From Gellertiella hungarica (lineage in GTDB: Bacteria; Pseudomonadota; Alphaproteobacteria; Rhizobiales; Rhizobiaceae), in assembly GCF_014197145.1 (NCBI RefSeq), contig NZ_JACIEZ010000006.1:1-64000 (forward strand): a DNA stretch of 64,000 nucleotides. The letters run 5' to 3'. The position numbers and the translations under genes are program-made. Below the pieces are notes generated by a model. That model was not told the DNA's origin, ran no database searches, and saw only the letters and a list, made by a program, of their open reading frames with translations. Shown one piece after another: positions 56,735-64,000 of this stretch. Numbering within the stretch: the stretch's first letter is position 1; each line of letters opens with the position of its first letter.

Positions 56735-57418
56735 TTGCGTTACGCCCTCTATGTCGCTCCTCCCGCCGATCATGCGCTGACGCGTGCTGCCGTTTCCTGG
56801 CTGGGGCGGGATGCCTTTGGCGGTCCCGCCGCCGTGCAACCGCCGGAGGGCACCGGGCTGGACGCGGATTTCTGGAAGACGATCACGGCCGATCCGCGCC
56901 GCTACGGCTTTCATGCGACGATCAAGGCGCCCTTCCGGCTGGCCGAAGGCAAGACGGAGGCCGGGCTCCAGAGCGCCGTCCAGGCCTTTGCCGAGAGGAC
57001 GCAGCGCTTCGAGATCACGCTTGCCCTTGCCGCCATCGGCCCCTTCTTCGCGCTCGTCGAGAACGAGCCGAGCGCGGCTCTTGCCCGCTTTGCCGGCGAT
57101 GTCGTCACCGAATTCGAGCCCTTCCGTGCCCCGCTTTCGGAAGCCGATTATGCAAGGCGGCGGCCGGAAAGGCTTTCGCCCCGCGAGCGGGAGCTGCTCG
57201 ACCAGTGGGGCTATCCTTATGTCTTCGACCAGTTCCAGTTCCACATGAGCCTGACCGGCCCCGTTCCGGTCGAACGACAGGAAGACGTCTACCGGGCGCT
57301 GAAGCGCCATTTCGGCGGTTTTATCGGAAAGCCGCTGTCCATTTCCCATCTTGCCCTTTTTGAGGAGCCCGCAAGCGGGGCCGACTTCACCGTCCGCGCC
57401 CTTCACGCCCTCCAGTAA
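56735..57418 (+). CDS. DUF1045 phosphonate-operon protein, 2H-phosphoesterase-like
   Basis: A 227-aa protein of the DUF1045 family, found with phosphonate genes. Two H-x-T/S motifs, GFHATIK (His60, Thr62) and FHMSLTG (His170, Ser172), match the 2H phosphoesterase fold, suggesting hydrolysis of a cyclic or phosphodiester intermediate. A TTG start at 56735 is preferred: it has AGGAAAG upstream and the residues that follow (RYALYVAPP) are the family N-terminus. A longer frame upstream overlaps the terminator. It precedes phnM by 16 bases, so the three genes form an operon. Confidence 0.85.
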   Translation: MRYALYVAPPADHALTRAAVSWLGRDAFGGPAAVQPPEGTGLDADFWKTITADPRRYGFHATIKAPFRLAEGKTEAGLQSAVQAFAERTQRFEITLALAAIGPFFALVENEPSAALARFAGDVVTEFEPFRAPLSEADYARRRPERLSPRERELLDQWGYPYVFDQFQFHMSLTGPVPVERQEDVYRALKRHFGGFIGKPLSISHLALFEEPASGADFTVRALHALQ

Positions 57419-57434
57419 GACAGAGTCGATATCC

Positions 57435-58574
57435 ATGGCCCATGAAACCGTTTTGAAGAATGCCCGCATCGTGCTGGAGGATGACATCCTCTCCGGATCG
57501 GTGCTGATCCGCGATGGCGCGATTGCCGATATTGCCGAGGGAACCGCCGCTGCCGGCGAGGACATGGAGGGGGATTATCTCATTCCCGGTCTCGTCGAGC
57601 TCCATACGGACCATCTCGAAATCCATTACTCGCCCCGCGCGGGTCTGCGCTGGAACAAGACGGCCGCCATCCAGGCGCATGATGCGCAGGTGGCCTCGTC
57701 AGGCATCACCACCGTCTTCGACTGCCTGCGCATGGGCGCGGAGCTCGATTCCGGCTTCCGGAAGGGCGAGATGCGAGAGATGGCGGATGCGATCCAGAAG
57801 GCATCCGCCGAGGGGCGCCTGCGCGCCGACCACCTGCTGCATCTGCGCTGCGAGGTTTCGACCGCCGACGTGCTCGAGCATGTGGAGGATTTCGCCGGCG
57901 ACCCCAATGTCCGGCTCGTCTCGCTGATGGACCATGCGCCCGGCCAGCGGCAGTTCCAGACGATGGACCAGTACATCTTCTACTACAAGACCTCGAAGGG
58001 CCTCTCGGACGAGGCCTTTGCCGACTATGTGAAGCGCCGCCTGGAGGCCTCGGACCGCTTCGCGCGACCCCATCGCGAGGCGCTGGCCGCCTTCTGCCGC
58101 GAGCGCGGCATTGCCCTTGCCAGCCATGACGACGCGACGCTCGACCATGTGGAAGAGGCGGTTTCCTACGGCACCCGGCTTGCCGAATTCCCGACCAGCA
58201 TCGAGGCCGCCCGCGCCTCGCACGAGGCGGGCATGAGCGTGCTGATGGGCGCCCCGAACGTGGTGCGCGGCGGCTCCCATTCCGGCAACATCGCCGCGAC
58301 CGACCTCGCAGCCCTTGGGCTGCTTGACGTGCTCTCGTCCGATTACGTGCCGCTCAGCCTGCTGCATGCGCCCTTCATCCTTGCCGATACGGTCGAGGGC
58401 ATGGATCTGCCGAAGGCGATATCGCTGGTTTCCGCCACGCCTGCCCGCACCGCCCATCTCGACGATCGTGGCCGGATTGCGACGGGGCTTCGCGCCGATC
58501 TCGTCCGCGTGGAGCGGCATGACGACGTGCCCGTCGTGCGCTCGGTCTGGCGGCAGGGCAAGAGGGTCGCCTGA
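57435..58574 (+). CDS. phnM: Alpha-D-ribose 1-methylphosphonate 5-triphosphate diphosphatase
   Basis: A 379-aa amidohydrolase-superfamily enzyme of the C-P lyase pathway. It removes pyrophosphate from ribosyl phosphonate triphosphate. The metal-binding HTDHLEIHYSPR, LMDHAPGQRQFQ and SHDDATLDHVEE segments are classic PhnM motifs. It shares an A with the start of phnN (TGATG), so both are co-translated. The C-P lyase core (phnGHIJKL) and phnF are not in this window and would need to be encoded elsewhere. Confidence 0.95.
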   Translation: MAHETVLKNARIVLEDDILSGSVLIRDGAIADIAEGTAAAGEDMEGDYLIPGLVELHTDHLEIHYSPRAGLRWNKTAAIQAHDAQVASSGITTVFDCLRMGAELDSGFRKGEMREMADAIQKASAEGRLRADHLLHLRCEVSTADVLEHVEDFAGDPNVRLVSLMDHAPGQRQFQTMDQYIFYYKTSKGLSDEAFADYVKRRLEASDRFARPHREALAAFCRERGIALASHDDATLDHVEEAVSYGTRLAEFPTSIEAARASHEAGMSVLMGAPNVVRGGSHSGNIAATDLAALGLLDVLSSDYVPLSLLHAPFILADTVEGMDLPKAISLVSATPARTAHLDDRGRIATGLRADLVRVERHDDVPVVRSVWRQGKRVA

Positions 58575-59254
58575 TGGATGCGCCGTCGCCCGCCGTCTCC
58601 CTGCCCTCGCGCGGGATGCTGGTTGCCGTCGTCGGCCCGAGCGGGGCCGGCAAGGACACGCTGATCGATGCGGTGCGCCGCCATTTCGAGGGTTCGGACC
58701 TGATCCGGATCGTCCGCCGGGTGATCACCCGGCCGGCGGAAGCGGGCGGCGAGGACCACCTGCCCGTCACCGAAGAGGAATTCGCGCGGCTGAGGGACAG
58801 CGGCGCCTTTGCCTGCCACTGGCAGGCGCATGGCCTTTTCTACGGCATCCCCGCCGCGGCGCGCGCAAGCGTCGATGAGGGGGCGCTGGTGATCGCCAAC
58901 GGTTCGCGCTCGGCGCTGCCGCATTTCGCCGCCGCCTTTCCGCGCCTCAAGGTGCTGAACATCACGGCCCGGCCGGAGGTGCTTGCGGAGCGGCTCGCCG
59001 CCCGCGGCCGCGAAAGCCGCGATGAGATCCTCCGCCGCCTCGACCGCTCCAGCCTCGAAGTGACCGGCGATTTCGACGTGGAGACGATCGACAATTCAGG
59101 CAGTCTCGAGGAGGCCGAGAAGGCGATCATCGGCTTTTTCCAGGGCCTCGACATCGATGCCGGCATCGAGGAGGCCGACCGCGGCGACTTTGCGAGCGAC
59201 GAAAGGATGGCCGAGATAAAGGCCCGCTACCGGGTGCCCGGCGCGGCGGACTAA
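58574..59254 (+). CDS. phnN: Ribose 1,5-bisphosphokinase
   Basis: A 226-aa kinase that converts ribose 1,5-bisphosphate to PRPP, the last step of C-P lyase phosphonate breakdown. Walker A is [14 protein letters not shown] (about residues 16-29), and RRVITRPAEAGGEDHLPVTEEEF is the guanylate-kinase-like lid region. The final 45 residues extend past the E. coli length and carry no recognised motif. Its start overlaps the phnM stop. Confidence 0.93.
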   Translation: MDAPSPAVSLPSRGMLVAVVGPSGAGKDTLIDAVRRHFEGSDLIRIVRRVITRPAEAGGEDHLPVTEEEFARLRDSGAFACHWQAHGLFYGIPAAARASVDEGALVIANGSRSALPHFAAAFPRLKVLNITARPEVLAERLAARGRESRDEILRRLDRSSLEVTGDFDVETIDNSGSLEEAEKAIIGFFQGLDIDAGIEEADRGDFASDERMAEIKARYRVPGAAD

Positions 59255-59379
59255 TGCATGTCGCGCGCAATCGGGACCGATGGCGCGGAACGAACAGGCA
59301 TCATTTCAAAGTGTTGCAGCGTCGTTCGCGCGTTCAAATGAACGCGCCGCGCTGTAAGGCCCGCCGCCCCGTTGCCCGC

Positions 59380-60165
59380 TCAGTTCCGGATGAAATCGGA
59401 AATCAGGGCCGCGAGCTGTTCGGGCTGTTCGACCGGGGAGATGTGGCCGGCATTTTCCAGCACCTCATAGGCGGAATTTTCCACGAGATCGGCGGTGTCT
59501 TCCACCACCTGCGCCGCGACCGATCCATCCTGATCCCCAGCGAGGAACAGGGTGGCGAGCTTCAGGTCCTTCACCTGCCCGCGATAGTCCGCGTCGCGGA
59601 TCGCTTCCGCGGTGCGGATATAGGCATCCACGGACTGGCGCTCCAGCATGGTTCGGTAGCCGGCTACTTCCGCGCTCCGCTCCCGGTGGAAATCGGGGGT
59701 GAACCAGCGCTGCATGGTGGCTTCGGAGATGGCGGCAAGGCCGCCCTTGCGGATCGCGTCGATGCGGGCGTTCCAGGTTTCGGCATCGCCGAGCTTCGCG
59801 GCCGAATGGGCGACGATGAGCTTCTTCACGAGATCGGGGCGCTTGACGGCAAGCGCCTGCACCACGAGCCCGCCGACGGAGAGGCCGCAGAAGATCGGCT
59901 GGCGGAGCTTCAGGTGCTCGACCAGCGCAATCAGGTCGTCGGCAAGATCCCCGACGGTGAAGGCCGTGCCGGGATCGGAGGTAAGGCCGTGGCCGCGCAT
60001 GTCGTAGAGCAGGATCGAGACCTCGTCCGGCAGCTCGTCGAAGAGCGGCAGCCAGATGCGGAAATCCGTGCCGAGAGCATTGGAAAAGACGATCAGCTTC
60101 TTCGCCTTCGGATTGCCGATCAGTTCGTAATGGACGGTCAGTCCGTTCAGGGTCACAAAAGCCAT
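59380..60165 (-). CDS. pcaD: 3-oxoadipate enol-lactonase
   Basis: A 261-aa alpha/beta hydrolase of the beta-ketoadipate pathway, which turns 3-oxoadipate enol-lactone into 3-oxoadipate. The nucleophile elbow is GLSVGGLV, the oxyanion and lid segments are typical (FSNALGTDFRIW, YDMRGHGLT), and the catalytic His is in ENAGHISPVE. No other pca genes are next to it, so aromatic degradation genes must lie elsewhere, or the enzyme serves another lactone. The ATG at 60163-60165 (MAFVTLNGLTVHY) matches the family start; the open frame upstream lacks conservation. Confidence 0.9.
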   Translation of the reverse strand: MAFVTLNGLTVHYELIGNPKAKKLIVFSNALGTDFRIWLPLFDELPDEVSILLYDMRGHGLTSDPGTAFTVGDLADDLIALVEHLKLRQPIFCGLSVGGLVVQALAVKRPDLVKKLIVAHSAAKLGDAETWNARIDAIRKGGLAAISEATMQRWFTPDFHRERSAEVAGYRTMLERQSVDAYIRTAEAIRDADYRGQVKDLKLATLFLAGDQDGSVAAQVVEDTADLVENSAYEVLENAGHISPVEQPEQLAALISDFIRN

Positions 60166-60318
60166 GAAATTGTCCTTTCTTGCGCCAAGGCCGGATGATT
60201 GGGCCATGAAGGGAGCGAAAACGGTGAGGGTCGAGAACCGGAGCGGAGTGGACTTGAGGTCCATGAGCACCGGAAGCGCAGGACCTCGCCGTTTGCAGCC
60301 GCTTCAGGGCTCAATCCG

Positions 60319-63303
60319 TCAGTGGGCTTCGTCCCAGTTGTGAGCGGCCCGCGCATCCACCTTCAGCGGCACGCGCATGGAGAGCGCCGGCATGGCGGCA
60401 TTTTCCATGACGTCCACGATGACGGGCAGCGTCGCCTCGATTTCCGCATCCTCGACCTCGAAGATCAGTTCGTCATGCACCTGCAGCAGCATGCGGGCAT
60501 TGAGCTTCGCCTCGACGAGCGCCGGCTCGATCCTGATCATGGCGCGGCGGATGATGTCCGCAGCCGAGCCCTGGATCGGCGCGTTGATGGCCGCCCGTTC
60601 GTTGAAGGCGCGCACGCTCGGGTTCGAGGAACGGATATCGGGATAATGGATGCGGCGGCCGAAGACGGTTTCCACATAGCCCTTGTCGCGCGCGCCGGCC
60701 TTGGTCGCCTCCATATAGTCGCGAATGCCGGGGAAGCGCTCGAAATAGCGCTTGATGTAATCGCCCGCCTCGGAGCGCTCGATGCCGAGCTGGTTGGCAA
60801 GCCCGAAGGCGGAGATGCCGTAGACGATGCCGAAATTGATGGCCTTCGCCCGGCGGCGAACCTCCGAGGGCATGCCCTCGACCGGGACGCCGAACATTTC
60901 CGAGGCGGTCATGGCATGGATGTCGATGCCATCCGCAAAGGCCTGTCTGAGCTGCGGAATATCCGCCACATGGGCGAGCACGCGCAGCTCGATCTGGCTG
61001 TAGTCTGCCGAAATCAGCTTGCGGCCGGGCGTGGAGATGAAGGCGGTGCGGATCTTGCGGCCTTCCGCATTGCGCACGGGGATGTTCTGGAGGTTCGGCT
61101 CCGAGGAAGAGAGGCGCCCGGTGGTGGTGGAAGCCAGCGAATAGGAGGTGTGAACGCGCTTCGTTTCCGGATGGATATAGCCGGGCAGCGCATCCGTATA
61201 GGTGGATTTCAGCTTGGTGAGCTGGCGCCAGTCGACGATCCTGCGCGGAAGCTCGAGCCCGGCCGCGGCGAGATCCTCCAGCACCTGCGCGGAGGTGGAC
61301 CACTGGCCGGTCTTGGTCTTCGCGCCGCCGGGCAGGCCCATCTTGCCAAAGAGAATATCGCCGAGCTGCTTCGGCGAGCCGATGTTGAAGCGTTCGCCGG
61401 CGAGCTGGTAGATCTCGTCCTCGAGCGCGGCGGCTCCCTGCGCGAGTTCGCCCGAAAGGCGCGAGAGGATCTGCCGGTCGACGGAAATGCCGCGCTCTTC
61501 CATGCGGGCGAGCACCGGCACGAGGGGGCGCTCCAGCCGCTCGTAGACGGAGGTGAGCCCCCGGGCTGCGAGAAGCGGCTTCATCGCAAACCAGAGGCGC
61601 AGCGTCACATCCGCATCCTCCGCCGCATAGGCGGTCGCCTTGTCGATCTCCACGCGATCGAAGGACACGAGGCTCTTGCCCGAGCCCGCCACATCCTTGA
61701 AGGCGATCGGCGTGTGGCCGAGCCAGCGCTCGGACAGCGGGTCCATGCCATGGGTGCCGATGCCGCCTTCCAGCACGTAGGAAATCAGCATCGTGTCGTC
61801 GAAGCTCTTCACTTCCACGCCGTGGCGCTTCATCACCAGGTAGTCGTATTTCAGGTTCTGCGCGACCTTCAGCACGGCCGGATCTTCCAGAAGCGCCCTC
61901 AGCCGCGGCAGGGCCTCGGCCATCGGGATCTGGTTCGGCGCAAGATCGTTGCCGCCGAAGAGATCGTCGCTGCCAGAGCGGTGGCCAAGCGGCACATAGG
62001 CGGCCCGGATCGTGCCCGGCCTGCCGGTATCGCGGCTGTCCGACAGCGCCAGCGAGAAGCCGACGAGATCGGCCTGCATGGCATCGAGCGAATTGGTTTC
62101 CGTATCGAAGGCGACGAGGCCGGTTTCGCGGGCATCGGCAATCCAGCGGTCGAGGGTGGCGATGTCGCGGATCGTCTCATAAAGCGAGCGGTCGATGGGC
62201 TGGTCCTTGAAGAGCCCGGCCCGCTCGATGGCGAAAGCCTCGCTTTCCCGCGCGCCGGCGGGGGTTGCGGCCTTCGGCGCGTCCAGCTTCGCCGGCTCCG
62301 CGGCGGCGGGGGCTGCGGGTCCGCCCGATGCCTCGCCCTTGTCGAGATCGGGGCCGTGGGCGGCGGCACCCCATTCCACCGGCACGGCAGCCGGTTCGAT
62401 GGCGGATGCATCCGTTCCGGTCGCTTCGGCGACGCGGCGGGTGAGCGTGGTGAATTCCATGGCCTTCAGGAAGGCGATCAGCTTCGGCCCGTCCTGCGGG
62501 TGCAGCATGAGGTCCTCGAGCGCCATGTCGACGGGCGTATCCGTCTTCAGCGTCACGAGCTGCCTGGAGATCTTCACGAGCTCGGCATTGGCGAGGATGT
62601 TCTCGCGGCGCTTCTGCTGCTTGATCTCGCCGGCGCGGGCCAGCAGCGTGTCGAGATCGCCGAACTCCTCCAGAAGCTGCGCCGCGGTCTTCGGGCCGAT
62701 GCCCGGGACGCCGGGCACGTTGTCGGTGGAATCGCCGGTCAGCGCCTGCAGGTCGATCATCTTTTCGGGCGGCACGCCCCATTTCTCGATCACTTCGGGG
62801 ATGGAGATCTGCTTGTCCTTCATGCTGTCATACATGTGGACATTGGGGGTGACGAGCTGCATCAGGTCCTTGTCGGAGGAGATGATCGTCACGTCGGCGC
62901 CGATGGCCTCGGCCTGGCGGGCATAGGTGGCGATGATGTCGTCCGCCTCATAGCCTTCGATCTCGATGCAGGGCAGGTTGAAGGCCTTCGTGGCATGACG
63001 GATCAGCCCGAACTGGGGGATGAGATCCTCCGGCGGGGCGGAGCGGTTCGCCTTGTATTCCGGATAGAGTTCGTTGCGGAAGGTCTTCGAGGAATAGTCG
63101 AAGATGACCGCGAAATGGGTGGGCGTGACCCCGACGGAGGTATCGCGCGCATCGGTCAGCAGCTTCCACAGCATGTTGCAGAAACCGGAGACGGCATTGA
63201 CCGGCAGGCCGTCCGACTTGCGGTTCAGCGCGGGGATGGCGTGGAAGGCGCGGAAGATGAAGCCCGAGCCGTCGACGAGGAAGAGATGATCGCCTTTTTT
63301 CAT
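60319..63303 (-). CDS. polA: DNA polymerase I
   Basis: A 994-aa polymerase. The 5'-3' exonuclease (about residues 1-290, starting KKGDHLFLVDGSGFIFRAFH) is followed by the 3'-5' proofreading domain (about 365-560) with an intact D-x-E motif in VAFDTETNSLD, and the polymerase domain with DYSQIELRVLAH (motif A), RRRAKAINFGIVYGIS (motif B) and LQVHDELIFEV (motif C). All key residues look intact, so all three activities are expected. An Ala/Pro-rich linker of about 80 residues (around 320-370) makes it longer than the E. coli enzyme, as usual in rhizobia. Confidence 0.96.
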   Translation of the reverse strand: MKKGDHLFLVDGSGFIFRAFHAIPALNRKSDGLPVNAVSGFCNMLWKLLTDARDTSVGVTPTHFAVIFDYSSKTFRNELYPEYKANRSAPPEDLIPQFGLIRHATKAFNLPCIEIEGYEADDIIATYARQAEAIGADVTIISSDKDLMQLVTPNVHMYDSMKDKQISIPEVIEKWGVPPEKMIDLQALTGDSTDNVPGVPGIGPKTAAQLLEEFGDLDTLLARAGEIKQQKRRENILANAELVKISRQLVTLKTDTPVDMALEDLMLHPQDGPKLIAFLKAMEFTTLTRRVAEATGTDASAIEPAAVPVEWGAAAHGPDLDKGEASGGPAAPAAAEPAKLDAPKAATPAGARESEAFAIERAGLFKDQPIDRSLYETIRDIATLDRWIADARETGLVAFDTETNSLDAMQADLVGFSLALSDSRDTGRPGTIRAAYVPLGHRSGSDDLFGGNDLAPNQIPMAEALPRLRALLEDPAVLKVAQNLKYDYLVMKRHGVEVKSFDDTMLISYVLEGGIGTHGMDPLSERWLGHTPIAFKDVAGSGKSLVSFDRVEIDKATAYAAEDADVTLRLWFAMKPLLAARGLTSVYERLERPLVPVLARMEERGISVDRQILSRLSGELAQGAAALEDEIYQLAGERFNIGSPKQLGDILFGKMGLPGGAKTKTGQWSTSAQVLEDLAAAGLELPRRIVDWRQLTKLKSTYTDALPGYIHPETKRVHTSYSLASTTTGRLSSSEPNLQNIPVRNAEGRKIRTAFISTPGRKLISADYSQIELRVLAHVADIPQLRQAFADGIDIHAMTASEMFGVPVEGMPSEVRRRAKAINFGIVYGISAFGLANQLGIERSEAGDYIKRYFERFPGIRDYMEATKAGARDKGYVETVFGRRIHYPDIRSSNPSVRAFNERAAINAPIQGSAADIIRRAMIRIEPALVEAKLNARMLLQVHDELIFEVEDAEIEATLPVIVDVMENAAMPALSMRVPLKVDARAAHNWDEAH

Positions 63304-63732
63304 GGGAAAGATGGATAGCGCGGGGGCGGGCAAAGGTCCATCGGCGAAATCTGCGAAGAGCGAATTGGCTGTTGGAACAGGCCCTCACCAAAACGTTACC
63401 GATTTGTAATTTTGCCGGGCGCCCCTTTCCCTTGAAAAACCACATTCGGGGCCTCATCTCCTCATTACCGGCGCTTGGAAGCCGCCGACGTCCGATTGCC
63501 CGCCCGTCCCCCGCTTGGCAGTCGGACCCGGACAAAGGCCTTATCCCCCTCTCCGGGCCTTTGTCCCCTCTTTCAGTGCCGCCATGGCTCGCCTCCAGGC
63601 CATGGCGGCCTCCCTTCCCCCGAAGCTCTCCCGTTCCCCCTGATTCTCGCGTGCAAAACTGTGGTCCGCGTGGCTTGCCTTGCAGCGGATCGCACCGCAT
63701 TATCGCCGCGTCCAAAACACGCGCGAACGCGG
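63304..63732. other. Divergent intergenic region between polA and the MarR gene
   Basis: No conserved frame was found. An 11-bp perfect inverted repeat, GGACAAAGGCC (63530-63540) and GGCCTTTGTCC (63556-63566) with a 15-base loop, lies midway. The area near polA (63385-63420) is relatively AT-rich and probably holds its promoter. No RNA gene was identified. Confidence 0.45.
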
Positions 63733-64000
63733 TCATGAGCTTCAACCGAACCGATTCCGCTGCCTATCTGGCCGGCCAGCTGGCCAAGGCCTTTTCGCGT
63801 TCGCTGCAGAAGCGGGCGACGGCGCTCGGCTTTTCGCCCGGACAATGGCCGATCCTGCTGGAGCTGTGGGCAGAAGACGGGCTCACCCAGCGCCAGCTGA
63901 TCGATCGCGTCGGTATCGAGCAGGCGACGATGGCGAACACGCTTTCCCGCATGCAGCGGGACGGGCTGATCGAACGACGCGCCCATCCGACCGACCGGCG
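63733..64000 (+). CDS. MarR-family transcriptional regulator (3' end beyond window)
   Basis: The first 89 codons are present and the frame is open at the window edge. MSFNRTDSAAYLAGQLAKAF leads into a MarR winged helix-turn-helix, with FSPGQWPILLELWAEDGLTQ, the recognition helix region VGIEQATMANTLSRM, and the wing segment ERRAHPTDRR. Such regulators usually repress a nearby efflux or aromatic-compound gene in response to small phenolics. The target is not visible. The gene is divergent from polA. Confidence 0.88.

Noticed and set aside
60199-63318. Plus-strand open frame of over 1000 codons opposite polA
   Set aside because: polA is certain from its motifs. The opposite frame is a high-GC shadow.

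Overview
The window (64 kb, high GC, dense genes with short or overlapping junctions) looks like chromosomal DNA of an alphaproteobacterium of the order Hyphomicrobiales, most likely Rhizobiaceae. The evidence is a complete thu-type trehalose/disaccharide operon with its LacI-type regulator, a yejABEF peptide importer, a phnM-phnN pair with a DUF1045 gene, an ordered run mgsA-glk-ABC exporter-dapB-gpmA, an ECF sigma/NrsF pair, and mosaic palindromic intergenic repeats. The genus cannot be fixed from sequence reading alone. No rRNA, tRNA or CRISPR array was recognised.

Layout. 1-1.95 kb: AT-richer, island-like left end with a possible IS21-type terminus and a tyrosine integrase broken by a one-base frameshift just before its catalytic Tyr. 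2.2-5.2 kb: L,D-transpeptidase, EamA exporter with TetR regulator, cupin. 5.3-13 kb: amino-acid block with an RpiR regulator, an N-acylamino-acid racemase and coupled GNAT, an Lrp regulator, a kinase-M23-aminotransferase fusion, and an orphan amino-acid binding protein. 13-19.9 kb: NrsF/ECF sigma pair, CynX/NimT-type MFS, PhyH dioxygenase, LacI regulator, fused aconitase X (probable cis-3-hydroxyproline dehydratase). 19.9-24.4 kb: chemoreceptor, small proteins, cupin, 2-hydroxyacid dehydrogenase. 24.5-32 kb: thuBAKGFE with divergently placed thuR and a palindromic operator at the thuE promoter. 32-36 kb: second chemoreceptor and a TadG-like vWA protein. 36.5-41 kb: FAD/GcvT demethylating dehydrogenase, a 1.5-kb gene-free repeat mosaic, an ArsC-like protein and an amber-interrupted DUF1330 gene. 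41-50.3 kb: pncB, ghrA-like gene, and a yej operon carrying a PIN-domain toxin-antitoxin pair between yejE and yejF. 50.5-56.6 kb: mepA, mgsA, glk, ABC exporter, dapB, gpmA, closed by a strong terminator. 56.7-64 kb: DUF1045-phnM-phnN, pcaD, polA and the start of a MarR gene.

Functional reading. Much of the window is import and catabolism of amino acids, modified amino acids, disaccharides, phosphonates and peptides, with local regulators beside their targets. The most unusual protein joins a small-molecule kinase domain, an M23 peptidase domain and a class III aminotransferase domain. By analogy with hydroxylysine kinase and phospholyase enzymes it may phosphorylate and then eliminate a hydroxylated amino compound. 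The most unusual arrangement is the toxin-antitoxin cassette whose toxin stop codon overlaps the yejF start codon.
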